A stretch of 64,000 nt of DNA from assembly GCA_021773035.1 (NCBI GenBank), contig JAJFKU010000018.1:40181-104180 (forward strand), written 5' to 3'. A program made the translations under genes and the position numbers. The notes under the pieces are model-generated. The model did not search any database and was not told where the DNA came from. It saw only the letters and a program-made list of their open reading frames with translations. The DNA is from Woeseiaceae bacterium. Its GTDB lineage: Bacteria; Pseudomonadota; Gammaproteobacteria; Steroidobacterales; Woeseiaceae. Positions 1 through 8,028 of this stretch are shown here, in pieces (positions within the stretch are counted from its first letter, which is position 1; every line of letters begins with the position of its first letter).

Positions 1-514
1 CGTGTAGTGCTGCGAATCGATCCGCGAACTGCTCGATGACGGCGCTGGATAAACCCGGCAGGGTGCTGGCGCCGGAGACCAGCAGGACGTCACGTTGCAA
101 TGCACGGTCGTGCAGGCTGCCGAAGCCCTGCACGAAGCTCCGGCCGTCCGCCAGATCGATGTAGTGACTGGAGCAGTCGATACAGGCCTTCGCTACGCGA
201 TAGTCCTGGCCCTGGTAGGGACCCGCCGTGTGGATAACGATGTCCGGCTGCAGGTCCTTGAGCGCCTTCTCGAAGTACGGGGCTGCCTGATCGAGTTGCG
301 CTGCGTGGACGGTTGCGCTCGGGTCCAGGCTTTGGAGTTCTGCTGCCAGTGATTGGGCGCTGGATTGGCTGCGACTACTCACGACCAGTTCAGTGTTGCG
401 TTCACCAACGAGCCTGCGACATAGCCTGCCGCCGAAGTGGCCCGTGGCACCTACAACTACAATAGTCTTTGTCGCAGTCAAACGATCGTCCGACAATGGT
501 ATTCGGAGAACCAT
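1..514 (-). CDS. Saccharopine dehydrogenase-like NAD(P)-binding oxidoreductase (C-terminus off window)
   Basis: This gene runs off the left edge, so only about the first 171 codons are present. It starts at an ATG directly after an in-frame TAA. Near the N-terminus lies a Rossmann dinucleotide-binding motif, VVVGATGHFGG, followed by HTAGPYQGQDY and a YIDLADG stretch, the pattern of the saccharopine dehydrogenase NADP-binding family. Members of this family act on varied substrates, many unknown, so the reaction cannot be named. Internal TTG codons at 496 and 481 are possible alternative starts. The gene is separated by about 120 bp from the lipoprotein gene, which lies on the same strand upstream. 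The fold is fairly secure; the function is open. Confidence 0.75.
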   Translation of the reverse strand, partial: MVLRIPLSDDRLTATKTIVVVGATGHFGGRLCRRLVGERNTELVVSSRSQSSAQSLAAELQSLDPSATVHAAQLDQAAPYFEKALKDLQPDIVIHTAGPYQGQDYRVAKACIDCSSHYIDLADGRSFVQGFGSLHDRALQRDVLLVSGASTLPGLSSAVIEQFADRFAALH

Positions 515-632
515 TTAAGCACGGTGACGACGTTGAAGTAACGACGTTGTGGCGAGCAAATCGACATGCATCTGATCGAAGGCTGTGCTTGCCGGCCTGT
601 TCGCTCGACCGTGGCAACGTGCAGGGCCACGG

Positions 633-1094
633 TTATTTCGGTGCTGGCTTGACGACAGCTATCTCGATTTGCAGCAGCGGATTTTCCTGGCCATCTGAAC
701 GATGAGTCAGGCTGGCACATTTTTGATTGAATCCGAACAGCCAGGTGCCGCCATGTTTCGGCTCCATGATTCGCAAGTCGCCCTCTGCGATTGACCACTG
801 ATAACCATCGTACTGAGTTCCGGTAATCGACCCGTCTGCTAAGAAACGAATCGGATAGCCACCGGCAGGCTGTGAATTGTAGACGTGCGAGAACACTGCA
901 AACCGTTCACCAATCAAGAGCGCGGGTGACAATTGCGCAAGCGCTCGGCTGGCCGATTTCCCATATGCGGTCGACTGATTCGCCAGACACTCACTCAGCG
1001 GCTTCAGCCCCGTCGAATCGTGGCCACCCGCCGTACAGGCGATGATGAAGAACGGCAACAGGCACGCGATCGTTATTCGCTGTCGATACTGCAT
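633..1094 (-). CDS. Small predicted lipoprotein of unknown function
   Basis: The start chosen is the ATG giving MQYRQR, because it yields a proper lipoprotein signal: a short basic N-terminus, a hydrophobic core and the lipobox IIAC with Cys20 as the lipidation site. A longer reading from 1148 would add 18 unlikely residues. The mature protein of about 134 residues has no family I recognise. The central part (GYPIRFLADGSITGTQYDGYQWSIAEGDLRI) suggests a small beta-rich domain. Attachment to the inner or outer membrane is expected from the signal type. It stands alone, divergent from ppa, with about 106 bp between the two starts. Confidence 0.6.
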   Translation of the reverse strand: MQYRQRITIACLLPFFIIACTAGGHDSTGLKPLSECLANQSTAYGKSASRALAQLSPALLIGERFAVFSHVYNSQPAGGYPIRFLADGSITGTQYDGYQWSIAEGDLRIMEPKHGGTWLFGFNQKCASLTHRSDGQENPLLQIEIAVVKPAPK

Positions 1095-1200
1095 GCCGCG
1101 ACTCCTTTGCCTGAAACACATCATATTTAAGCACAGGAACGATTCCACTGGAGGCGATCCTGCTGTAACTTAGCGGCCTACGATTCCCAGAGGCTCCAAC

Positions 1201-1746
1201 ATGCGCATAGACGCGATTGCTATCGGCAACAACCCCCCGGAAGACATCAACGTCATCATCGAAGTACCGCTCGGCGGACAGCCGATCAAGTACGAGATGG
1301 ACAAGGAGGCGGGAACGCTGGTTGTGGATCGCTTCCTGTATACGCCGATGTCGTATCCGGGAAACTACGGTTTTGTGCCGCATACGCTGTCGGAAGATGG
1401 CGATCCGATTGACGTTCTGGTGGTCAACACTCGTGAACTTGTCCCTGCCTGCGTCATCAACGTACGGCCGGTGGGCGTACTGATCATGGAAGACAACTCG
1501 GGTCAGGATGAGAAAGTGATCGCGGTGCCGTCGCACCAGCTGACAAAGCGTTACGATCATGTGGTCGATCACACGGACCTGCCTGACATCACGATGCAGC
1601 AGGTCGAGCACTTTTTTGAGCACTACAAAGACCTGGAACCGGGCAAATGGGTCCGGATAGGCGATTGGCACGGTGCGGAAAAAGCGCGTGAACTCATCGT
1701 CGAGTCGATTGAGCGCGCCGAACGCAGCGCTCAGAGAGAGTCGTAA
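1201..1746 (+). CDS. ppa: Inorganic pyrophosphatase (family I)
   Basis: A soluble cytoplasmic enzyme that hydrolyses pyrophosphate to two phosphates and so pulls biosynthetic reactions forward. The 181-residue length fits bacterial family I enzymes (E. coli about 176). The signature DGDPIDVLV carries the metal-binding aspartates D66, D68 and D71. Other conserved sites are E21, K30, E32, R44 and the tyrosines of [10 protein letters not shown]. The ATG is preceded by a short purine-rich stretch (cagaggctcc). The 3' end overlaps the convergent aldo/keto reductase gene by 16 bp, so there is no room for a separate terminator. The call is secure. Confidence 0.97.
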   Translation: MRIDAIAIGNNPPEDINVIIEVPLGGQPIKYEMDKEAGTLVVDRFLYTPMSYPGNYGFVPHTLSEDGDPIDVLVVNTRELVPACVINVRPVGVLIMEDNSGQDEKVIAVPSHQLTKRYDHVVDHTDLPDITMQQVEHFFEHYKDLEPGKWVRIGDWHGAEKARELIVESIERAERSAQRES

Positions 1747-2642
1747 AACGCTTCCTGGCGCTGTCGTTCCTCTGCATCCGGCAGCCGGCCGTGGGCCGCG
1801 CCAAAGTTGTCATCGACGTGGTGTACTTTTGTCATCCCGGGAATGGCCAGCGTGGCGGCGCTGTGACCAACGGCATACTTGAGCAAAAACTGCGCCCAGC
1901 TCCGGGCGCCGAAGTCCTGCGCCCATTTTGGTAGCGGCTCGTCGCCAACGGCGTCAAAGATACGGCCGCCACCGAAAGCGCGGTTGATGATGACGGCAGC
2001 ACCGAGGTCTGCCGCCAGCGGGAGGATTCTGTCGGCGGCTTCGCGTTGTTCCAGCGAATAGTTGACCTGGATGAAGTCCGGTTTTTCTTTTCGCATGACT
2101 GCCTCGAAATCTGCATACTGACTCGCTCTGGACGTGCTCATGCCGATGTATCGAATCCGGCCTTCCCGTTGCCAGTCGCGCATGACCGGAAAAGCCGTCT
2201 TCCAGCCGCGCAGGTTGTGAACCTGCATCAGGTCAAGGGTTCCGGTTCGGAGCTTTTGCGTCGAGTCCTGCATCTGCCGGTCTGTTTCGGCAGCACCCGA
2301 TACGTCGGTCTTGGTCGCGATGAAAAGCTCGTCGCGAATACCCAGCTCGTCGATCAGGTCACCGAGCACGGTCTCGGAGCTGCGGTACTGCGGTGCAGTG
2401 TCGATAAGTGCTCCGCCCAGTTCTTTGAAACGCCTGAGCGCGGCGCGTAGCGGCGCCCGGGAGGCCTCTGAGTTGTCGACGCCATAGCGATTGGTGCCCA
2501 GCCCCACGATCGGTATTTTTTCGCCGGACGACGGGATCGCCTTCCGGATCATGTGTTCGGGGCCGGCGGTGGCGCTGCTCACACCGAGTGTCGTCAGTGC
2601 CAGGGCACCGGCGCCGGCTTTGGTAAACTCACGTCGGTCCAT
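1731..2642 (-). CDS. Tat-exported aldo/keto reductase
   Basis: The protein begins [10 protein letters not shown], a twin-arginine signal followed by a hydrophobic stretch and a TATAG-like cleavage region, so export through Tat with a bound cofactor is predicted. The rest is an aldo/keto reductase barrel: [18 protein letters not shown] with the catalytic Asp/Tyr, TKTDV with Lys, QVHN with His, and IGMSTSR further on. The usual electron donor is NADPH, which would be odd in the periplasm; the substrate is unknown. The ATG start has AAGGA about nine bases upstream; a TTG at 2651 is an alternative. Its last 16 bp overlap the end of ppa on the other strand. Confidence 0.85.
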   Translation of the reverse strand: MDRREFTKAGAGALALTTLGVSSATAGPEHMIRKAIPSSGEKIPIVGLGTNRYGVDNSEASRAPLRAALRRFKELGGALIDTAPQYRSSETVLGDLIDELGIRDELFIATKTDVSGAAETDRQMQDSTQKLRTGTLDLMQVHNLRGWKTAFPVMRDWQREGRIRYIGMSTSRASQYADFEAVMRKEKPDFIQVNYSLEQREAADRILPLAADLGAAVIINRAFGGGRIFDAVGDEPLPKWAQDFGARSWAQFLLKYAVGHSAATLAIPGMTKVHHVDDNFGAAHGRLPDAEERQRQEAFYDSL

Positions 2643-2765
2643 TGTGCTCAATCCTTACGATTCTGCGATGTTGTGATTATGCCCCGCACTGTAATGATGT
2701 GCACGACGCTGGCACAATAGTCGATTCCGGGTCAAGCATTCCGGAGCAACGATTAAGGGGCCGCA

Positions 2766-3218
2766 ATGCCAGGACTGTACTTCGAGGAATTTACGGTCGG
2801 TCAGACGTTCGATCATCCGATACGCCGCACCATCACCGAAACCGACAATGTGCTCATGACGACGATGACCCATAATCCGGCAGCCCTGCACCTGGATGCC
2901 GAGTACATGAAGAGCACGGAGTACGGCAAACCACTTGTAAATAGTTGTTTAACACTGAGTTTCATGGTCGGGATATCCGTGAATGACACTACTCATGGTA
3001 CGGCAGTGGCGAATCTGGGCTGGGATGAGGTGCGTTTTCCTCTGCCGCTGTTTTGTGGCGACACAATTCACATTCAAACGGAAGTTCTCGAAACGCGAGC
3101 GAGCAGGTCGCGACCGGATAACGGCATCGTTGTGTTCGCTCATCGAGCCTACAAACAGACCGATGAACTCGTTGGCGAGTGCCGGCGCACAGCGCTGATG
3201 ATGCGAAAACCTCAATGA
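2766..3218 (+). CDS. MaoC-family hot-dog dehydratase/hydratase
   Basis: A 150-residue single hot-dog protein of the MaoC family, which adds or removes water on enoyl-CoA type thioesters. The catalytic Asp/His pair lies in the typical pattern DN-x7-HNP-x3-H near residues 36-51. The middle and C-terminal strands (VRFPLPLFCGDTIH, VLETRASRSRPDNGIVV) resemble mesaconyl-CoA/beta-methylmalyl-CoA hydratase-like members. The stop overlaps the start of the next gene by ATGA, so it is translationally coupled to a CitE-like lyase. That pairing suggests a branched C4-C5 dicarboxyl-CoA substrate, but this is inferred from context only. An aagg stretch (attaaggggccgc) precedes the ATG. Confidence 0.88.
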   Translation: MPGLYFEEFTVGQTFDHPIRRTITETDNVLMTTMTHNPAALHLDAEYMKSTEYGKPLVNSCLTLSFMVGISVNDTTHGTAVANLGWDEVRFPLPLFCGDTIHIQTEVLETRASRSRPDNGIVVFAHRAYKQTDELVGECRRTALMMRKPQ

Positions 3219-4075
3219 CGCGCAGCTTTCTTTTTGTCCCGGCCGATAGCGAGCGCAAGCTCAGCAAAGCCTGCGATGTCGGTGCCGATGCGCTGATACT
3301 CGATCTTGAGGACTCGGTCGCCGCCGATGCACGCCCGGAGGCACGGTTGCGGGCTCGCGAGTACATTGCGGGCAAGGACGAGGTCTGGGTGCGCATCAAT
3401 CCACTCGACAGCGACGATGCGCTCGCGGACCTGGAAGCTGTTATGTCATCGGCACCCAGCGGCATCGTGCTGCCGAAGCCACGCAGCGCCGCTGTGGCAA
3501 ACGAGCTTTCACAGCAGCTATCGAAACTGGAGGCACAACACGATATCGAATCCGGCAGCACGCGCATATTGCCGTTGTGCACCGAACACCCCGAGGCGAT
3601 TTTTACGCTGCACAGTTATGTCGGCGCGACAGATCGTCTCTCCGGGCTGTCATGGGGCGCGGAAGATCTGAGCGCGGCCCTCGGCGCGGCGAGCAACCGC
3701 GACGCAAATGGCGACTGGCTGCCAACCTACGAGCTCGCCCGGTCTCTGTGCCTGATTGCGGCTGCTGCGGCCGACGTTGCCGCGATCGATACCGTATTCA
3801 CGGATTTTCGCGACGACGCAGGCCTGCAAAGATACGCTGCGAATGCCAGGCGCGACGGTTTTTCCGGGATGCTCGCGATTCATCCGGCGCAGGTGGCAAC
3901 GATTAATGCGGCATTTCTCCCGACGACCGAGGAAATCCACAACGCCGAACGCGTTGTCGAACTGTTCGACGCCAACCCCGGCGCTGGTACTATTGGCATG
4001 GACGGCAAGATGATTGACCGACCGCATTTGTTACAGGCGCAGCGACTGCTGGACGCTGCGCGAAACGCAAAATAA
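3215..4075 (+). CDS. CitE/HpcH-type CoA ester lyase or malyl-CoA thioesterase
   Basis: The start taken is the ATG in the ATGA overlap with the MaoC gene, giving MTRSFLFVPAD, the typical family beginning; a longer reading would add 12 residues. The protein (286 residues) has LILDLEDSV for Mg binding, VRINP, IVLPKPRS, and LSWGAEDLSAALG, all hallmarks of the HpcH/HpaI-CitE TIM barrel. Relatives cleave citryl-, malyl- or methylmalyl-CoA, or hydrolyse malyl-CoA. No citrate lyase alpha or gamma subunits are nearby, so citrate lyase itself is unlikely. With MaoC before and acetyl-CoA synthetase after, a role in interconverting C2/C3-CoA with glyoxylate-derived hydroxyacyl-CoA is plausible. Confidence 0.88.
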   Translation: MTRSFLFVPADSERKLSKACDVGADALILDLEDSVAADARPEARLRAREYIAGKDEVWVRINPLDSDDALADLEAVMSSAPSGIVLPKPRSAAVANELSQQLSKLEAQHDIESGSTRILPLCTEHPEAIFTLHSYVGATDRLSGLSWGAEDLSAALGAASNRDANGDWLPTYELARSLCLIAAAAADVAAIDTVFTDFRDDAGLQRYAANARRDGFSGMLAIHPAQVATINAAFLPTTEEIHNAERVVELFDANPGAGTIGMDGKMIDRPHLLQAQRLLDAARNAK

Positions 4076-4094
4076 GTAAGAAAGGCTGTAAACC

Positions 4095-6044
4095 ATGGAA
4101 AAACACGTCTACCCGGTTCCCGAAGCAATCAAGGCACGTGCGCTCGTCGATGAAGCGCAGTACGAAGAAATGTATGCACGCTCTGTCGAAGATAACGAGA
4201 CGTTCTGGGCGGAGCAGGCGCAGCGTGTCGACTGGATCAGGCCTTTTTCGAAAGTGAAGGACGTCAGCTACGCGAAGGACGATCTGCATATCCGTTGGTA
4301 CGAGGACGGAACCCTGAACGTCTGTTACAACTGCGTCGATCGTCACCTGGAATCGAAGGGCGACGATGTGGCGATCATATGGGAAGGCGACGACCCCACG
4401 CGCGATCTCCGCATTACTTATTCCGAACTGCATGAACGTGTTTGCCGTTTTGCGAATGCGCTGAAGGCGCTTGGAGCGAAAAAGGGCGACCGCATAACGA
4501 TCTACATGCCGATGATCCCTGAGGCGGCAGTATCGATGCTGGCCTGCGCGCGTATCGGAGCGGTGCATTCGGTGGTCTTCGGTGGCTTCTCGCCGGATGC
4601 CCTGGCAGGGCGCATTCACGATTGTGAATCGAATATTGTGATCACGGCCGATGAAGGTATCCGTGGCGGTAGAGGTGTGCCACTGAAAGCTAACGTTGAC
4701 GCGGCCGCCGAGCACGCGGATGTGACGACACTTGAGAAGGTGCTGGTCGTCAGGAATACCGGGGCGGACATCGCCTGGGTCGACGGACGCGATGCCTGGC
4801 TGCACGAAATGGAAGAACAGGTGGACGCGGATTGTCCCTGTGAAGAAATGGGTGCGGAGGATCCATTGTTTATTCTCTATACATCCGGTTCGACCGGTAA
4901 GCCGAAAGGTGTTCTGCATACAAGCGGTGGATACCTCGTGTATGCGGCGATGACCCACGAGTATGTGTTTGACTACCAGCCGGGCGATGTTTACTGGTGT
5001 ACGGCGGACGTTGGATGGGTAACCGGGCACAGCTACATCGTTTATGGCCCTTTGGCTAACGGCGCGATAACGCTGATGTTTGAGGGCGTGCCGAATTATC
5101 CGACCTCATCGAGGTTTTGGGAGGTTTGCGACAAACACGCGGTCAATATCTGTTACACCGCGCCAACCGCTATTCGAGCATTGATGCGCGACGGAGACGC
5201 TCCTGTCGAGAAGACCTCGCGCAAGAGTTTGCGACTACTTGGCTCCGTTGGTGAACCGATCAACCCTGAAGCCTGGGAGTGGTATTACCGCGTCGTCGGT
5301 GATGGCCGATGCCCCATCGTTGATACCTGGTGGCAGACCGAGACGGGCGGCATTCTTATCAGCCCATTGCCGGGAGCGACGGCGCTCAAGCCGGGTTCGG
5401 CAACCCGGCCGCTGTTTGGGATCATGCCCGCAATCGTCGACGGCGAAGGCGGTGAGCTGGACGGCGCTGCCGAAGGAAATCTGATTATTCGCGATAGCTG
5501 GCCGGGGCAAATGCGGTCGGTTTATGGTGATCATCAGCGCTTCGTCGATACCTATTTTTCAAGCTTCGAGGGCAGTTATTTCACCGGTGACGGCGCACGT
5601 CGTGACGAAGACGGCTATTACTGGATCACAGGACGTGTGGACGACGTGCTTAACGTTTCCGGGCACCGCATGGGTACGGCGGAAGTTGAGAGCGCGCTGG
5701 TCGCGCACCACGATGTCGCCGAGGCGGCCGTCGTGGGATATCCGCACGATATCAAAGGGCAGGGTATCTACGCTTACGTGACGCTGATGAGCGGTGTGGA
5801 ATACAGCGATGCTCTGAAAGCCGAGCTGCAGCAGTGGGTGCGCAAGGAAATCGGACCGATCGCGAAACCGGATTTACTGCAATGGGCACCGGGTCTGCCG
5901 AAGACGCGTTCCGGGAAGATTATGCGCCGAATCCTGAGAAAGGTTGCGGCAAACGACTTTGACAATCTAGGCGATACGTCGACTCTTGCCGACCCGTCGG
6001 TCGTCGATGATCTGATTGAAAGCAGGCAAAACCGTACGGGTTAG
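4095..6044 (+). CDS. acs: Acetyl-CoA synthetase (AMP-forming)
   Basis: This enzyme activates acetate with ATP to acetyl-AMP and then acetyl-CoA in the cytoplasm. The 649-residue length matches Acs. The phosphate-binding loop [12 protein letters not shown], the acetate-pocket region with [19 protein letters not shown], and the C-terminal hinge and lysine motif [11 protein letters not shown] are all present. That last lysine is the site normally acetylated to switch Acs off. The gene follows the CitE-like lyase by 19 bp and probably shares its transcript. It ends 7 bp before the convergent tagH-like gene. A protein deacetylase-like gene lies at 17.2 kb but is not linked to it. Confidence 0.96.
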   Translation: MEKHVYPVPEAIKARALVDEAQYEEMYARSVEDNETFWAEQAQRVDWIRPFSKVKDVSYAKDDLHIRWYEDGTLNVCYNCVDRHLESKGDDVAIIWEGDDPTRDLRITYSELHERVCRFANALKALGAKKGDRITIYMPMIPEAAVSMLACARIGAVHSVVFGGFSPDALAGRIHDCESNIVITADEGIRGGRGVPLKANVDAAAEHADVTTLEKVLVVRNTGADIAWVDGRDAWLHEMEEQVDADCPCEEMGAEDPLFILYTSGSTGKPKGVLHTSGGYLVYAAMTHEYVFDYQPGDVYWCTADVGWVTGHSYIVYGPLANGAITLMFEGVPNYPTSSRFWEVCDKHAVNICYTAPTAIRALMRDGDAPVEKTSRKSLRLLGSVGEPINPEAWEWYYRVVGDGRCPIVDTWWQTETGGILISPLPGATALKPGSATRPLFGIMPAIVDGEGGELDGAAEGNLIIRDSWPGQMRSVYGDHQRFVDTYFSSFEGSYFTGDGARRDEDGYYWITGRVDDVLNVSGHRMGTAEVESALVAHHDVAEAAVVGYPHDIKGQGIYAYVTLMSGVEYSDALKAELQQWVRKEIGPIAKPDLLQWAPGLPKTRSGKIMRRILRKVAANDFDNLGDTSTLADPSVVDDLIESRQNRTG

Positions 6045-6051
6045 AAGGAAG

Positions 6052-7452
6052 TCAGGCTTTTAGCTGATCCTGAGATATTTCTTCGTCCAGGCTGTTTTCA
6101 AGCTCACTGATGAAGCCGTGATCGATTTCGTTGGCGCCGGTATCTGCAAGTGCATCGACCACCTTGTCTTCTTCAAATTGCGCTTCCGTAGGCAGCTGTG
6201 ACGCTTCGAGTTTTTGCGTTACGAGTAAGCCCGGGTCAACAATCTTGTCGACCGAGTCGTTCGCAGCGCCGCTTGTCGAGCTATCGCGATCATGGCGTTG
6301 ATACTCGGCAACCTGCCGCTCGTATGCCTTGACGAATTCCTCGCCGAACATCTGCGGGAACCGCCCACTGCCCTTTTCGGTGATAATCGGGTACAGGTCG
6401 CGGTACAGGTCCCAGTACTTCGACTTGTTCATGAAACTGAGCAGGCCCCGGCCCATCGTGCGGTCGAAGTCTTCCTGCAGTTCATCCGGATCGAAGCGCT
6501 CGGAGAATTCGATGAATGCGCTGTTCATCGCATCCAGGAAAGCGTTCTGGTGATTAATGAGATCGCGACAGACTTCACGAATCGAGTCCTCGGCGCCAAG
6601 GTACTCGCCTTCGCCACCGACTAACAACTGCTTGAGCAGGTCGTTGGTGTTTTCCGAAAACTTCATCGGGTTGTTGTGTCGTGGCAGGACTGTTGTCTGG
6701 TCCAGTCTGAAGGTGTTCTTCAGGTTTGCCCGGCTGGACAACAGGCTGGTTGCGCCTTTCACGAACTCACGCAGAACCTGACCGGCGGTCAGCATCATCT
6801 CCGGACGGTTAACCGATGGATGCAACTCCACGCGACTGATACCGAGTCCATCGAGGAAGGAGTCGAATAAATCTTCGGCGGTGACTTCGAGCGACTTCGA
6901 TCCAGCGTCCGTGGCCGGTGCTTCGGGCTTGTGTACGAAGGCCGGTTCCGGCGCGGGTTCGACTTTCTTGCTGTCGCCGAACAGCGCCGACTGGAATTCT
7001 TCGTCGCCGGTTATTTCCTCTTCGTCGAGCAGCTTGATGCCGGTGCGCAGTGAAACCTCATCAACAAACTGCTCACTGTTGTCCGGCGCGACGGAGGCCT
7101 GCTTTTCCAGCGGCATGATGAGGCTTTCGCCGGTGTCGATCGCGACACAGAAGCGAAAATCCCCCATGCGCAGCGTATCGCCGTCGAACAGGCGGCGAGG
7201 ATTTCCTTTGCCGATCGGTTCAATCTCGTTGTTGATATAGACACCGTTGCTGCTGGTATCGATCAGGTAGTAGATGCCGCCCTTGAAGTCGATGGCGGCG
7301 TGACGGCCGGATATGTAGCGATCAGGGTCCGGGAGTATCCAGTCGTTGTGCAGCGAGCGTCCAATGGTGCCACCATCATCGTGAAACTCGCGGATGGCGT
7401 CGTCTCCAACCAGGTCGGCGTGTTCACTGACGATTTTGAGTTCAAGCGGCAT
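6052..7452 (-). CDS. tagH: FHA-domain protein of the type VI secretion TagH family
   Basis: The first ~100 residues form a forkhead-associated domain that should bind phosphothreonine: TIGRSLHNDWILPD, YISGRHAAI and TSSNGVYIN are the classic loops. After a low-complexity acidic linker, residues ~190-400 match the C-terminal domain of type VI secretion-associated FHA proteins (LREFVKGATSLLSSRANLK, LLVGGEGEYLGAEDSI, FMNKSKYWDLY). In known systems TagH/Fha1 reads the phosphorylation state set by kinase PpkA and triggers sheath assembly. No other type VI gene is visible in this window, so its partners must lie elsewhere or be lost. The acidic tail after residue ~400 is poorly conserved. The family call is good; its role here is inference. 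Confidence 0.85.
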   Translation of the reverse strand: MPLELKIVSEHADLVGDDAIREFHDDGGTIGRSLHNDWILPDPDRYISGRHAAIDFKGGIYYLIDTSSNGVYINNEIEPIGKGNPRRLFDGDTLRMGDFRFCVAIDTGESLIMPLEKQASVAPDNSEQFVDEVSLRTGIKLLDEEEITGDEEFQSALFGDSKKVEPAPEPAFVHKPEAPATDAGSKSLEVTAEDLFDSFLDGLGISRVELHPSVNRPEMMLTAGQVLREFVKGATSLLSSRANLKNTFRLDQTTVLPRHNNPMKFSENTNDLLKQLLVGGEGEYLGAEDSIREVCRDLINHQNAFLDAMNSAFIEFSERFDPDELQEDFDRTMGRGLLSFMNKSKYWDLYRDLYPIITEKGSGRFPQMFGEEFVKAYERQVAEYQRHDRDSSTSGAANDSVDKIVDPGLLVTQKLEASQLPTEAQFEEDKVVDALADTGANEIDHGFISELENSLDEEISQDQLKA

Positions 7453-7656
7453 GAAAGGTCCCGATGCGGTTCATTGCTGGAATTCTGCAGCGAAACAAAG
7501 GGATAGGCTGCCGAATAGTTCACATAATCGGGTGTGTCCCGGGACTTTCGATGTGGAAAAGCGACCATATTCTGCGACGCCGGCCGAAATTGCTAAAATA
7601 GAGCCCTTGGCAGCCGTTTTGGGTACACTACGCGGCCTTCATCGGCAGCGTCTGTT

Positions 7657-7986
7657 ATGAGCACGGAAATCCTCTACAAAGTCGTTTTTATGAGCCAGGG
7701 GCAGGTCTACGAGATCTATGCTCGTAGCGTTGGGCACGGCGACATGTTCGGTTTTGTCGAAGTCCAGGAACTGGTGTTCGGGGAGCGCACGACGCTCGTC
7801 GTCGACCCGTCCGAAGAGAAGATCAAAAGCGAGTTCGAAAACGTAAAACGAACCTACCTGCCAATGCATGCGATTATCCGTATCGATGAAGTGGACAAAC
7901 AGGGTGTCAGCAAGATCAGCAAGCTCGAAAACGGTAACGTGACCCAGTTTCCAGTGCCGGTGTATACGCCGGGTGACAAAAGCTAG
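7657..7986 (+). CDS. DUF1820 family protein
   Basis: A 109-residue soluble protein matching the DUF1820 family, small proteins widespread in gammaproteobacteria with no established function. It has no signal peptide or membrane segment. Recognisable stretches are ILYKVVFMSQGQVYEIYAR, FVEVQELVFGE, and the end YLPMHAIIRIDEVDKQG. It stands alone, divergent from the TagH-like gene and 42 bp before purL. An extended -10-like TGCTAAAAT lies at 7591-7599, about 60 bp upstream of the ATG, and could drive it. Confidence 0.85.
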   Translation: MSTEILYKVVFMSQGQVYEIYARSVGHGDMFGFVEVQELVFGERTTLVVDPSEEKIKSEFENVKRTYLPMHAIIRIDEVDKQGVSKISKLENGNVTQFPVPVYTPGDKS

Positions 7987-8028
7987 GGCCTGTTATCATC
8001 CCGTTTTCATTCTGTACACCCTCGAACT

